From: Moanibacter sp965226025 | GTDB taxonomy: Bacteria; Verrucomicrobiota; Verrucomicrobiia; Opitutales; UBA2987 | Direction of reading: 5' to 3' | Assembly: GCA_965226025.1 (NCBI GenBank) | Contig: CBDDCD010000001.1 | Location: forward strand, 620,001-684,000 | DNA length: 64,000 bases | Shown: positions 1 to 9,141 of the stretch, piece by piece | Position numbering within the stretch: position 1 is the first letter of the stretch | Layout: the number at the start of each line of letters is the position of its first letter | Position numbers and translations under genes: made by a program | Notes under the pieces: model-generated | Seen by the model: the letters and a program-made list of their open reading frames with translations, nothing else | The model's database searches: none | Told to the model about the DNA's origin: nothing

Positions 1-738
1 AGCGCCGGCTTTAAAATCGGCTCTCTGGTAGACGCCTTCGTACTCGCCTTCGGTTATTGAGAAAAGGCCTACGATGCGCCAGTAGGAGCGGGATTTGAAC
101 TCACGGATCCGCTGCTCACGCTCGACCACCAGATTCAAAGTCGGCGTCTGGACGCGACCTACGGTGGCGGTGTTGCCCCGGGCCCGTCCGTATACTCTCG
201 CCGTCACGGCACGGGTGCCGTTGATCCCGATCAGCCAGTCAGCCTCAGATCGACAACGTGCAGCATCTTGCAGATTCCTCATCTCCTCGCCGGCGCGAAG
301 ATTGGAGAAAGCCTCGTGGATTGCATTGAGTGTCATCGACTGCATCCACAATCGCTTCACCGGCTTCCGACACTTGGCCGCTTCGTAGACATAGGTAAAG
401 ATCAATTCCCCCTCACGGCCCGCATCGCAGGCATTAATCACCTCCGAGACGTCCTTTCGCATCATCAATTTTTTGAGTTCTTGATACTTCGACTTCGTCT
501 TCTCTATTACTTTAACTTTGAACTGCTCGGGAACGATGGGCAGAGATTGAAGCCGCCAGAAACCCAGTTTCTTATCAAAATCCTCAGGCATGTAGAGCTC
601 CACCAGATGTCCGATGGCGGACGAAATGACATAGGTGTCGTTCTCGAACCAGCTCTCCTTTTTACCTACTCGACCCAGCGCTGAGGCGAGATCTCGGGCA
701 ACGCTGGGCTTTTCGGCGATGATCAGAGATTTTGACAC
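1..738 (-). CDS. topB: DNA topoisomerase III, N-terminal part (cut by window edge)
   Basis: Type IA topoisomerase that relaxes or decatenates DNA by single-strand passage in the cytoplasm. Reading the minus strand from a GTG at 736-738 gives a protein beginning MSKSLIIAEKPSVARDLASA, the Toprim start typical of TopB, followed by the acidic Toprim motif NACDAGREGELIF and the segment SEADWLIGINGTRAVTAR. The frame is open to base 1, so only about 245 residues are visible; the catalytic Tyr region lies outside. The frame is open upstream of the GTG, but the family normally starts at this Lys-Ser-rich Toprim strand. No clear ribosome binding site precedes it. The family call is sure; the exact start is likely. 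Confidence 0.93.
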   Translation of the reverse strand, partial: MSKSLIIAEKPSVARDLASALGRVGKKESWFENDTYVISSAIGHLVELYMPEDFDKKLGFWRLQSLPIVPEQFKVKVIEKTKSKYQELKKLMMRKDVSEVINACDAGREGELIFTYVYEAAKCRKPVKRLWMQSMTLNAIHEAFSNLRAGEEMRNLQDAARCRSEADWLIGINGTRAVTARVYGRARGNTATVGRVQTPTLNLVVEREQRIREFKSRSYWRIVGLFSITEGEYEGVYQRADFKAGA

Positions 739-1193
739 GGCAGTTTCAATATTAGGGGAAAGGCATACTGAAGGTAAACGGGCGACTCATCGAGCAAGCT
801 GAGGGAGCCGGGCAGTAGGTAGCCAAAGGTGTGTTCATTGATTGAACGAGATCGTGCAACTGGATGGGGGTAAACTCCCGGCTCGATTATCCCTGAGATG
901 GGCATTGTCGGATTATACGTCAATACTAAGATGCAATTTAATCCGGGTCAATCTAGGAGGCAGAATTAGTTCGACCCTAACCCAAACAACAAGGTTGATC
1001 TCATAATGCATTATCATTTACTGAAAGGTCCATCGAAGGAAGAGAGTCAGAGAAGCAGTTCGGCGTCGGCTACGAGCGACTGAGAGCCGGGCAAAGTTAC
1101 GCACGCTCCGGAAAGTCCGGGTCAGGTAGAGAACCTCCTGTCATTGAGCAAGAGAAGGAATCCAGGAAAAGCGAATTCCAAAAGAATAGCGAG
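739..1193. other. Intergenic region between topB and lpxK
   Basis: 455 bases between two divergently transcribed genes. A 66-codon open frame on the minus strand overlaps the topB start and has no recognisable protein features. I see no RNA gene or repeat here; promoters for both neighbours must lie in it but none stands out. Confidence 0.5.
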
Positions 1194-2417
1194 ATGCTCC
1201 CCCGATGGATCGAGAACTTCGAGCATTTCACAATCGATGTCGTCTATGGGAGAAGAAAAGGACGAGGAGTCACGGCCTACTCACACTTTCTCAAGGCTCT
1301 CTCATTCCTCTTCAGCTTCCTTGCCCAAACTCGGCTCTTTCTTTACCGCCATCGGATCTTTCGCGACCAGAGACTCGGGTGCCTTGTCGTGGTGGTCGGG
1401 AATCTCACGGTCGGTGGTACGGGTAAGACACCGGTGGTTGAGAAGTTTGCTCGATCCCTAGCGGAGAGGGGCCGAAAGGTTGCGATTCTCAGCAGAGGCT
1501 ACAAAAGCAAGGACGAACCACTCTTGTACAAATGGTGGCGAATGATCACCCATGGGGAGGCGCGCCCGCCAAAAGTCGTAAGCGACGGTCAGAAAGTCTT
1601 GCTCGACCCCGACCATGCAGGCGACGAACCCTATATGCTAGCGAAGAACCTGCCGGGCGTGGTCGTGATTGTAGACAAGAATCGCGTCAAGGCCGGGGCC
1701 CACGCGATCAAGAAATTCGGCGTCGACACGCTTGTGCTCGACGACGGCTATCAGTACCTCGCCCTGAAGGGGCGGCTCAACCTGCTGCTGATTGACAAAG
1801 CCGATCCCTTTGGCAACGGCCATCTGCTGCCTCGCGGTATTCTTCGCGAGCCGATAAAGAACATTCAGAGAGCCTCCTATGTATTCCTGACGAAATCGGA
1901 CGGCCAACCCGATGTCAATTTGGAGTCGATCATCCGATCCCATAATTCTGATGCGGAAATCATCGAGTGCGCCCACAAGCCCCAATATCTCAAAAAAGTA
2001 AATGGGACTCAAAGCCTTGAATTGGCTGAGCTGGCCGGCAAGCGAATCGGGTCCTTCAGCGCCATTGCCGTTCCGGAGAGCTTCGAGAATTTTCTCAGGG
2101 AATTCGGAGCCGAGATCGAATTGAATCGGAGGTTTCTAGACCATCACCGCTACGGGAGAAATGAATTGGAACGTCTCTTCGAACGATTCCGGGAAGCCGA
2201 ATGCGAAATGGTCGTAACGACGGAAAAGGACTCCGTTCGCATTCCCGATGGATTCGAACCGGGTATTCCCTTCTACTACCTGAGACTGGAAATCGAGATA
2301 CTCAGCGGGGATCGGGATTTCCAGGAAGCGGTATCGAGAATCTGCTTTCCCAAGAAAAAGATGCGCAGCACCCGCCATCCATTCGCCGCCGAGAACGGTG
2401 GAGAACGGAGTTCTTGA
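1194..2417 (+). CDS. lpxK: Tetraacyldisaccharide 4'-kinase LpxK
   Basis: Inner-membrane kinase that phosphorylates the 4' position of the lipid A disaccharide precursor. The protein has 407 residues, somewhat longer than the usual 320-350. An N-terminal amphipathic/hydrophobic stretch (residues about 30-65) is followed by the LpxK P-loop GNLTVGGTGKTP near residue 68-79 and ILSRGYKS, a conserved LpxK strand. LVLDDGYQYLAL near residue 180 matches the family DDGxQ motif. The last 30 residues, rich in Arg and Ser, look like a lineage-specific tail. The gene stands alone between divergent topB and the nucleotide kinase. Its presence shows a lipid A-making, Gram-negative cell. Confidence 0.93.
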   Translation: MLPRWIENFEHFTIDVVYGRRKGRGVTAYSHFLKALSFLFSFLAQTRLFLYRHRIFRDQRLGCLVVVVGNLTVGGTGKTPVVEKFARSLAERGRKVAILSRGYKSKDEPLLYKWWRMITHGEARPPKVVSDGQKVLLDPDHAGDEPYMLAKNLPGVVVIVDKNRVKAGAHAIKKFGVDTLVLDDGYQYLALKGRLNLLLIDKADPFGNGHLLPRGILREPIKNIQRASYVFLTKSDGQPDVNLESIIRSHNSDAEIIECAHKPQYLKKVNGTQSLELAELAGKRIGSFSAIAVPESFENFLREFGAEIELNRRFLDHHRYGRNELERLFERFREAECEMVVTTEKDSVRIPDGFEPGIPFYYLRLEIEILSGDRDFQEAVSRICFPKKKMRSTRHPFAAENGGERSS

Positions 2418-2490
2418 GTTGCGGGGTTTTTGAGTTTCTGGGTTCCTCAGTTTGGGAATTCTGGAGTTTGACTCCGAACGGTACTAAATC

Positions 2491-2530
2491 GGAGGAATCT
2501 TCGGCCGTTTCGAACCACCGACAGATTCCT
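2491..2530. repeat. Short hairpin, possible relic of the TA-flanked element family
   Basis: GGAGGAATCTTCGG is followed after about a dozen bases by CCACCGACAGATTCC, so the ends resemble the GGAATCTGTCGG inverted ends found at 22-24 kb and 50-53 kb. There is no body in between and the TA flanks are not clear. It may be a deletion relic or chance. Confidence 0.3.
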
Positions 2531-2590
2531 GTTGCTAATCTCTATTGAATTCTTCATCACTCCTCGAATTTTTCAATCGATGGAGTAGAA

Positions 2591-3814
2591 TTGGATAAAA
2601 TGCGTGCCCAGTCCGTAACCCGTGGAATTCCAGCACCTTCCAGACCCATGGACTTGGAGATCAAGGATGTGAACCTGATCTTCGAATCCGTGTGGGCGGA
2701 ATTGGAGCGGGATATCGGGCGGGACAAGCTTCGTTTTCCCAAGGAGATCTTCTGGCTCAATGGTGCGCCCGGCGGGGGAAAAGGAACCCAGACCCACTTC
2801 ATTATGGAGTTTCGGGACCTTCCGGCGCCCCCCATCCTGGTCAGCGATCTTCTTGATAGCCTGGAGGCAATCCGCCTCAAGGAGGCGGGTTTGATGGTTG
2901 GAGATAGGGAAGTGACGGCGCTGGTACTTCGGAAGTTGCTTGATCCGGAATACCAGAGTGGAGCGATTGTCGATGGCTATCCGAGGACAGAGATTCAGAA
3001 GCAATGTCTCATTCTTCTCTACAACAGAATCCTGGAGCTCCACCGGGAACAACCGAACTCCTCGGAAGCAAACTCGTTTCCCCGATCGATTTTCCACATA
3101 ATCGTCCTCTTCATCAATGAAGCGGAGAGCGTCCGACGCCAATTGCACCGCGGCCGGAAGGCGTTGGAAGAGAATGAGCAAGTCCGTAGGTCGGGAATGG
3201 GTGACCTGACCGAAGTACGAAAGACCGATTTGAATCAGGAGGCGGCACGTAAGAGGTACCAAACCTTCAAGGACATCACCTATAACCCCCTGATGTCACT
3301 CCGAAAGAGTTTTCCCTATCACTATATTGACGCTAAAGGGACGGTGGAAGAAGTCCAAGCTCGCATCGTCGAGGAGCTTCGCTACCAGAGTTCCCTCGAA
3401 CTCGACCCGGCAACCTACCTGAGGGTCAACCGCATACCGCTGGCCAGTACGTTCTCGGTTCATGCCCGCCAAGAATTGACCAAGCGCCTCGACCAATATG
3501 AACGTGAAAATTCGGAACTCTTCGCCACGATTGTGGACACGATCCAGGAGGAACTCATTCCCCTGATTCGTCTCCACTCTCTTTCCGGGGAAGCGCGATA
3601 TGAATCGGAATCCGAGGTATTCTCGGATCCCCTCGCCCTCGCAATGGTGGTCGATGTCCTCTCCGAAAGAGGCTATCACGCTTTGGTGGACACCCGACAG
3701 TGCCCGAACCCGGTCCGAATCAACACGGAGACCAACGAAATCGAGTCTGAACTGAGGACGGTTTATCGATTTCGTGTTCTATTCCCCGGGGCCGACATTC
3801 GCCGGGAGCGCTAA
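2591..3814 (+). CDS. Adenylate-kinase-like nucleoside monophosphate kinase, extended form
   Basis: Cytoplasmic P-loop kinase predicted to transfer phosphate from ATP to a nucleoside monophosphate. Residues about 49-250 form an adenylate kinase domain: P-loop NGAPGGGKGTQT, the NMP-binding region LVSDLLDSLEAIRLKEAG, and VDGYPRTEIQKQC, equivalent to the DGFPR motif of adenylate kinase. At 407 residues it is nearly twice the size of Adk. The extra C-terminal 130 residues (from TYLRVNRIPL on) contain long helices and an FRVLFPG ending I do not recognise. The frame can start at TTG 2591 or ATG 2600, three codons later. Whether this is the main adenylate kinase of the cell or a paralogue cannot be told from the window. 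Confidence 0.82.
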   Translation: MDKMRAQSVTRGIPAPSRPMDLEIKDVNLIFESVWAELERDIGRDKLRFPKEIFWLNGAPGGGKGTQTHFIMEFRDLPAPPILVSDLLDSLEAIRLKEAGLMVGDREVTALVLRKLLDPEYQSGAIVDGYPRTEIQKQCLILLYNRILELHREQPNSSEANSFPRSIFHIIVLFINEAESVRRQLHRGRKALEENEQVRRSGMGDLTEVRKTDLNQEAARKRYQTFKDITYNPLMSLRKSFPYHYIDAKGTVEEVQARIVEELRYQSSLELDPATYLRVNRIPLASTFSVHARQELTKRLDQYERENSELFATIVDTIQEELIPLIRLHSLSGEARYESESEVFSDPLALAMVVDVLSERGYHALVDTRQCPNPVRINTETNEIESELRTVYRFRVLFPGADIRRER

Positions 3815-3992
3815 GGAAGCTGTCGGTGGAGGGCTTGTGGCAGTTCGGAGTTACCGTGGATATGTAATTCTGTGATGTGTTCGTAGGATACTGGGGATTC
3901 GACCACCGACATCTTCCTAGACCCGGCAAGCCGGGGAGGGGAAGGGTAGTTAGTCATGGATCGAGCTTGGAGCAGCAGAGCCGCCACCAATG

Positions 3993-4205
3993 GACAAGGT
4001 TCGGGACGAGGTTCAAGACAATGTTTGCTCCGCTGAATTCCGAGCGGTCTTGCAGGGAGGACAGTTTTGATCGAGTTGGGAAGGTGGCTCTAATCCACGT
4101 AGTAACCTTTTCTCGAACCTTGTCTACTGCATGACCTTGGACACCAATATGTTACACTCCTAAAAGTGTTCAAAAATCAACTTCTGACGGATTGTATTAC
4201 AGAGT
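3993..4205. repeat. 12-bp-unit inverted-end repeat element, copy 1
   Basis: The left end has three 12-bp units, GACAAGGTTCGG, GACGAGGTTCAA and GACAATGTTTGC, followed by TCCGCTGA. The right end of the 132 bp core (to 4124) is the inverted form, AACCTTTTCTCGAACCTTGTC apart from small changes. Similarity to the copy at 56947-57145 continues past the core to about 4205, through a shared GTTACACTC. It occupies most of the 434-base gap before the deaminase gene and reaches close to that gene's start. Confidence 0.7.
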
Positions 4206-4248
4206 GGAACCCTCGATTAGGGTAGTTCTAGAACGTCACCACCTACAA

Positions 4249-5250
4249 ATGACCGACAGTGCAGATCCCGATCTTCTAGCCTTTATAGAGCGTCTTCCGA
4301 AAACGGAGACACACCTTCACATTGAGGGTGCTCTGCCATTTGAGCTGCTGCAAAAACTGTATCCGGACAGATTTAGGAGGCCTCCCCGTTCCTGGGCTTC
4401 GGATTTCAAATTCGAGAGTTTTCAGCAGTTCGAAGATGACCTCCTTGCCATGGCGCTGCTGTGGTTCACGAGTCCCGAGCGCTACTATGAGGCGGCGAGG
4501 GCGATCTTCGAGATCGTGGCTTCGCAGAACGTCAAGTACCTCGAGACCAGTTTTCACTCCGGCCTGATTGAGACTCTCGGTGTCCCCGGCCCCGAAATCC
4601 TGGCGGCGCTAAAGGAAGCGGCGCCGGCTGAACTCGAAGTAAGGGTCTTCCTCGGAATGCTTCGAAATCACTACAATGAGAAGATGGCTCCAATCCTGGA
4701 TGACTGCATAAACTGGGACGGTTTGGCCGGAATTGATCTGCATGGCGTTGAGGTTTTGCCGATCGAGCCGTGGGCGGAGAGCCTCTGGAAGGCGGGACAG
4801 GAGGCCGGCCTGGAGACCAAGGCTCACGCCGGCGAATTCGGGGGCGCAGACTACGTCGACGACGCCCTTAACCGCCTCGATGTCAAGCGCATCCAGCACG
4901 GAGTGCGGGCCGTTGAAGATCGCGAGGTAGTGCGCAAACTGGTCGAATTTGACGTCACCCTCGACATCTGCCCGATCAGCAATGTAAAACTCGATGTGAC
5001 GCCAACCATTGCCCAACATCCTATCCGCGAGCTTTTCGACGCCGGCGTTAGGTGCACCATCAGCACCGATGATCCTCTTTCATTTGGGAACTGTCTGACG
5101 GACGAGTACGTAGCTCTGTCGTCTCGGTTTACCCGGAAGGAGTTGGCGCAGCTGGCGCGAAACGGGTTTGAGATCGCGTTGCTGGATAAGGAGGAAAAGG
5201 CGAGTTATTTGGAGGAGCTCGATGGGATCATTGCTTTGTCGAATGACTGA
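4249..5250 (+). CDS. Adenosine deaminase family protein
   Basis: Zinc-dependent amidohydrolase fold; the family deaminates adenosine, adenine or modified derivatives. Seen: KTETHLHIEGAL near the N terminus (the first two Zn-binding His), HAGEFGGADYVDDAL (third His and catalytic Glu region), RIQHGVRA and CTISTDDPLSFG, where STDDP carries the last Zn-binding Asp. With the ATG at 4249 it has 333 residues, the normal length; an upstream in-frame ATG at 4192 would start inside the dispersed repeat and is less likely. The stop overlaps the next start (ATG at 5243), so translation of the pseudouridine synthase is probably coupled to it. Adenosine versus adenine specificity cannot be settled by eye. 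Confidence 0.85.
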   Translation: MTDSADPDLLAFIERLPKTETHLHIEGALPFELLQKLYPDRFRRPPRSWASDFKFESFQQFEDDLLAMALLWFTSPERYYEAARAIFEIVASQNVKYLETSFHSGLIETLGVPGPEILAALKEAAPAELEVRVFLGMLRNHYNEKMAPILDDCINWDGLAGIDLHGVEVLPIEPWAESLWKAGQEAGLETKAHAGEFGGADYVDDALNRLDVKRIQHGVRAVEDREVVRKLVEFDVTLDICPISNVKLDVTPTIAQHPIRELFDAGVRCTISTDDPLSFGNCLTDEYVALSSRFTRKELAQLARNGFEIALLDKEEKASYLEELDGIIALSND

Positions 5251-6187
5251 GAATGAACAGATCGATTACGAAGTGCCCGCCGCATATGATCGGCAACGAG
5301 CCGATCGAGTGCTGGCGGGCTCGTTTCCTCAGTGGAGCCGCTCTCGCTTGCAGCGTCTCTTCGAGGACGGCCGTGTTTGGTTGGACAATGAAGCGATCAG
5401 TAAGAGCAGGAGGGTTTCCTGCGGTGATTTCTTATCTTTTTCCTTTCCCCCTGTCTCTCCTACCAAGCTCACGCCGAAAGCAATACCGCTAAAAATCCTC
5501 TACGAGGACGATGATGTTCTGGTTGTAAATAAGGGGAGCGGAATGGTGGTCCATCCAGGCAACTCAACTGGAGACGATACCCTGGTTCATGCTTTGCTCT
5601 ATCACTGTAGAGGGAAATTGAGCACGATATCGGGTCGGGAGAGACCGGGAATTGTGCATCGCCTCGACAAGGAGACGTCGGGCGCAATTGTGGTGGCAAA
5701 GACGGATGCCGCCTCTCAAAGCCTGACCACCCAATTCTACGAAAGGACGATCGAGAAGGATTACCTCGCAATTTGCTCGGGTGTCCCAAGTTCGCAATCC
5801 GGAGCCGTAAAAGAACCGATCGGCCGACATCCCCGGAATCGGACAAAAATGGCGGTGATCGCATCAGGAAGGCCCGCCCACAGCCACTGGCGCTTAGTCA
5901 ACGCCTACGGAGAGCGTTTCTCTTTGCTCAAGGTCTCCATCCACACCGGAAGGACTCACCAGATCCGCGTCCACCTATCCTGGACCGGATTCCCGGTTGC
6001 GGGCGATTCGATCTATGGGTATCGCGCCAGCCGAAGTTTCCCCCGGACAATGCTGCATGCTGAGCGCATCGTGTTCGAACATCCGGACAGAAGCCGCCGG
6101 GTTGAACTACATGCGGAACTTCCTGAGGACTTCTCAATCGCCATCCGCGATCTGCGAGAGGAGTTCGGTTGCGAGCCCAAATCGTAG
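5243..6187 (+). CDS. RluA/RluD-family RNA pseudouridine synthase
   Basis: Isomerises uridine to pseudouridine in RNA, probably 23S rRNA. The protein has an N-terminal S4-like RNA-binding region (RADRVLAGSFPQWSRSRLQ, residues about 15-35) and then the catalytic domain with GIVHRLDKETSGAIVVAK, which holds the catalytic Asp of the family, and LLKVSIHTGRTHQIRVHL. At 314 residues it has the RluD length. The ATG at 5243 overlaps the stop of the deaminase gene by eight bases; the open frame further upstream lies inside that gene and is rejected. The 3' end overlaps the opposite-strand ppx/gppA reading frame if the frameshift in that gene is repaired. RluD rather than RluC is likely from the S4 layout, but not proven. 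Confidence 0.9.
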   Translation: MTENEQIDYEVPAAYDRQRADRVLAGSFPQWSRSRLQRLFEDGRVWLDNEAISKSRRVSCGDFLSFSFPPVSPTKLTPKAIPLKILYEDDDVLVVNKGSGMVVHPGNSTGDDTLVHALLYHCRGKLSTISGRERPGIVHRLDKETSGAIVVAKTDAASQSLTTQFYERTIEKDYLAICSGVPSSQSGAVKEPIGRHPRNRTKMAVIASGRPAHSHWRLVNAYGERFSLLKVSIHTGRTHQIRVHLSWTGFPVAGDSIYGYRASRSFPRTMLHAERIVFEHPDRSRRVELHAELPEDFSIAIRDLREEFGCEPKS

Positions 6188-7080
6188 ATTGTAGAAGGAG
6201 TGGTGGAAGACATCGATTCGGGCGAATTCGGCCACGCTCAGTATGGCCCGTAGAGCGGAAGGGAAAATATCAGCTCTGGACCGGGGAAGGAGAGGCACGG
6301 CTTCCCTTTCCTCAAGAGTCCGGCTGGATAGATCGACGAAAAGTTCATGGATTCGGCTGACCGGGAGGATGGGTTCTGGTTATTAATTAGAGCTCGGGTA
6401 TACGCAAACGTGCCTCCGGTCCCGACGAAGGGTAGCTTTCTTTCGTCAAACTCTAGAGGGCTTTCTCTCAGCACCCTTTCCGTGTATTCGGCGATGGCGC
6501 CAGCCTCATCCGTCGGTAAGGGCCGTTTCGGGTCACTTACGAATTTCTCAGTCAGTCTAACCGCACCCAGAGGCAGGCTAGCCATTTGCGCGATATTGTC
6601 TTGGCGGTAATGTACGATTTCGGCACTGCCCCCGCCTATATCGAGAAAGCAGAACTCCTCTCCCTTCTTTAATGACGGATCCTGCCTTAAGCCGATCCCA
6701 ACAATGTGCGCCTCATCTTCACCACTCAGAATCCTCATGCGAACGTTAGTTCGCTCGAGTACCAGATCAGCAAAATCCTCTCCGTTCTCTGCATCGCGAA
6801 CCGCACTAGTGGCAGCGATTGATACACTTTCCGGTCGAAAGTCGGCCGCTTCTTCAAGCAGCTCCTCAATTCCTCGCAAACCGGCCTCGATTCCGCTTTG
6901 GGAAAGTCGAGGGCGTCTGCCTCCGATCCCTCGACTGATCCTGGTTTCCAGGACCTTTTGGTAGAGCACAACAGGCTCCTTGCCGGCTGCTGTCACTAGT
7001 AGTTTGAGCGTGTTGCTTCCAACGTCGATGACTGCGACGGTCGATGGGGCGTCGAGATTGATCTGGGGCCGTGGTGGCAC
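6134..7080 (-). CDS. Ppx/GppA-type exopolyphosphatase with an apparent frameshift
   Basis: Phosphatase of the actin/Hsp70-like ATPase fold acting on polyphosphate or pppGpp. DVGSNTLKLLV (residues 19-29), SVSIAATSAVRDAENG, CFLDIGGGSAEIVHY and FVGTGGTFAY are the family nucleotide-binding motifs. The uninterrupted frame stops at 6238 after 280 residues with an unrelated tail. The next frame, from about 6372 down to a TGA at 6134, encodes ILPVSRIHELFVDLSSRTL, then a segment with SRADIFPSALRAILSVAEF and FYNLRFGLATELL, which is the true family C terminus. One missing base in the GGG run at 6371-6373 explains the break. This may be a real mutation or an assembly error. If repaired, the gene overlaps the convergent pseudouridine synthase gene by 54 bases. 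Confidence 0.85.
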
Positions 7081-7263
7081 GCATCGTGAGACTGTGCTGG
7101 AAACAGAATTTTAGACAAGGTTGAAGAAAAGGAGGTCTTATCTTCCTCTTCCTCATCGTCTTTCTCTTCCTCTCCCAGCTCGGAGACCAGCATGCCGCCG
7201 AGTCAGACGAGGTTGAGGAAGACGAAGAGGAAGATTTCTGGATAGGTTCCTGAGCGGACCCAC

Positions 7264-8016
7264 CTACAACACATACCCCTCCTTTGCGATCAGGAGAACG
7301 AACTCGCCCTTCTTGCTGCTTGCAGCCACTTCACGGACGACAGATTCCGCACAACCGACATGGAACGTCTCGTGAATTTTCGTCATTTCCCTCGCCACGC
7401 AGATGGTTCGCTCCTTTCCCAGCTCCTCTATCAGATCTTCGAGAGTAGCGGTGATCCGATGGCAGGACTCCAAACAGATAACGGTGTGCTCCAAGTCTCG
7501 GTATCGTTCGAAGATCTTTCTCCGGGCCTGCCGTTTGTTGGGCAGAAATCCGATAAAGAGAAATCCATCGCTGGGAAGACCCGATGCGGAGAGAGCGGCG
7601 AGCGGAGCTGAAGGGCCGGGGAGAGGAATGACAGGGAGCCGGCGGCGCCGGCACTCCCTGACAATGCGGAATCCGGGGTCACTGACCCCTGGTGTGCCGG
7701 CTTCGCAAACAACCGAAACCGACTGTCCGGAGGCGATCGCTTTGGCCAAACGGATCGCCTGGACTCGTTCGTTTCGTTCGTTGTAGGCGACCGTCTTTCT
7801 GGAAACCTGAAGGTGATCGAGTAATCTTCTTGTCTTCCTCGGATTCTCGCACGCGATCAGATCGCTCGACGCGATAATTCCCGCAGACCTCTCGGGAAAA
7901 TCCGAGAGGTTTCCGATTGGGGTAGCAACGACGTATAGATGGCCCGGTTGGGCCCGGTGGGTCCGGTTCGGGCGAATCCTTCCCCCAACTAGCCGATCCC
8001 CATGATCCGGAGGCAC
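7264..8016 (-). CDS. rsmI: 16S rRNA (cytidine(1402)-2'-O)-methyltransferase RsmI
   Basis: SAM-dependent methyltransferase of the tetrapyrrole-methylase fold that 2'-O-methylates C1402 in the 30S decoding site. Motifs: HLYVVATPIGNLSDF near residue 27, ACENPRKTRRLL (the family has AEDTRxTxxLL), VVCEAGTPGVSDPGF, VIPLPGPSAPLAALSASGLP and FLFIGFLP. The length of 250 residues is normal. The start is GTG at 8016, directly after the stop codon of the small lipoprotein gene, so both are probably on one transcript. In the second motif Glu-Asn stands where the family often has Glu-Asp-Thr, a minor change. Confidence 0.93.
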   Translation of the reverse strand: MPPDHGDRLVGGRIRPNRTHRAQPGHLYVVATPIGNLSDFPERSAGIIASSDLIACENPRKTRRLLDHLQVSRKTVAYNERNERVQAIRLAKAIASGQSVSVVCEAGTPGVSDPGFRIVRECRRRRLPVIPLPGPSAPLAALSASGLPSDGFLFIGFLPNKRQARRKIFERYRDLEHTVICLESCHRITATLEDLIEELGKERTICVAREMTKIHETFHVGCAESVVREVAASSKKGEFVLLIAKEGYVL

Positions 8017-8172
8017 CTACCGGCCTCCCATTCCGGGAACCTTACCTTCCCAGTCAGCCGGGCGAGACCATGGTATCGTCGAATCCTCATCCTCGACTTT
8101 GGCGCAGCCCACGAAAACGAAGACGACGAACGTTCCAATGAGGGAGAGACAGATATTCTTTGGTAGTTTCAT
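8017..8172 (-). CDS. Small predicted lipoprotein (51 residues)
   Basis: A short minus-strand gene starting ATG at 8170-8172 and ending TAG at 8017-8019. The protein is MKLPKNICLSLIGTFVVFVF followed by VGCAKVEDEDSTIPWSRPAD and WEGKVPGMGGR. A positively charged start, a hydrophobic stretch and a lipobox-like VGC predict a signal peptide cut before Cys-23, leaving a 29-residue acylated peptide. The IPWSRPADWEG motif looks conserved rather than random, but I assign no function. It sits between the coiled-coil gene (8 bases upstream) and rsmI, whose GTG follows its stop at once, which supports a real gene in an operon. Confidence 0.7.
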   Translation of the reverse strand: MKLPKNICLSLIGTFVVFVFVGCAKVEDEDSTIPWSRPADWEGKVPGMGGR

Positions 8173-8179
8173 TTTCACT

Positions 8180-9001
8180 TTAGAATGTTGACACTGTGAT
8201 TCTCATTCCCTCCCAAAGTCTTTCCGGCTGTCCGAAACCTGCCAGCACCCTGCCGACGCAGAATTCCGTTCGAACCTGCGTGATTTCAACTTCGGCGATC
8301 TCACCTGAGGAGTCGCCAACGAGCACACGCCTATTTGATTCTATACCGTGAAGGCGACCGATGCTGATTGCAATGATTGATTTCTCCGGAAGGAACCGAA
8401 GCACTTCCGCCTCGATTCCATTGCTCAGCGCCATTGTGGCAGAATCCATCGCGCTGTTTCCGACCTCTCCGGTATTCGGCATCCGAGAACCGAGGTGCCG
8501 CCGGTAGAGCTCCACTTCCTCTTCGAGGAGGGAAATCCGCGATTTCAGTTCCTCAGCGTTTTCGCTTGCGCTCGTGGGTTCCGTAGCATCCCCGAACGAT
8601 GCGGTTTCGATCAGCTGTCTCTTCAACCGCGAAATCTCCTCACCATTCTCATTTAGAGTCTCCTCCGCCTCTTGCGCCACCTCGCTGAGCCGAGTAATCT
8701 CCTTCCGCGCCATGATGTTCTGCTGGTAGTAGGAATTCGCTTTTGTTTTCTCGGCTTCGACATCTTGCGAAGCCGCCGCAAGCTCCTTTGTAAGATCTGA
8801 CACTTTAGCTATAGCGGTATCACGCTCCGCGTTGATTTGCTCACGTTCAATCGTCGATGTCGAGATGGCGTCCTCCAATCTCGAGTTTCGTGATGTGAGG
8901 TAGAGAACGAGAATAGCGACAAGGAGTACAGCCAAGGCTGCTGAAAAACGTAGAATCAGGGCAAGCATACGGTGGTCGGTATTGGTTGTCGGGTGCCCCA
9001 T
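8180..9001 (-). CDS. Membrane-anchored coiled-coil protein of unknown function
   Basis: 273 residues. A single N-terminal membrane segment (LRFSAALAVLLVAILVLYL, residues about 16-34) is followed by a long heptad-like coiled coil rich in Glu, Ala and Lys (about 40-180) and a compact C-terminal domain (about 195-273) containing IIAISIGRLHGIESNRRVLV and VEITQVRTEFCVGRVLAGF. The C-terminal part resembles a small beta domain that could bind a partner in the periplasm. ATG at 9001 is taken; an in-frame ATG at 8968, just before the membrane segment, is an equally good start. It precedes the lipoprotein gene and rsmI. I do not recognise the family. Confidence 0.72.
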   Translation of the reverse strand: MGHPTTNTDHRMLALILRFSAALAVLLVAILVLYLTSRNSRLEDAISTSTIEREQINAERDTAIAKVSDLTKELAAASQDVEAEKTKANSYYQQNIMARKEITRLSEVAQEAEETLNENGEEISRLKRQLIETASFGDATEPTSASENAEELKSRISLLEEEVELYRRHLGSRMPNTGEVGNSAMDSATMALSNGIEAEVLRFLPEKSIIAISIGRLHGIESNRRVLVGDSSGEIAEVEITQVRTEFCVGRVLAGFGQPERLWEGMRITVSTF

Positions 9002-9141
9002 CCGACAATTCCGTTGGGGAGACGATTCGCGATGTGACCCCTCTTGTCGAAGGTAAAATCGGGGAATTTGAACTTTTGGTCAGAAAAATCTCAAACTTTC
9101 CCGGAGGCTTCACATACTTTGTCGTACAACACCAAAACGCC

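Noticed and set aside
723..923. 66-codon open frame on the minus strand
   Set aside because: It overlaps the topB start in another frame and has no protein features or ribosome binding site.
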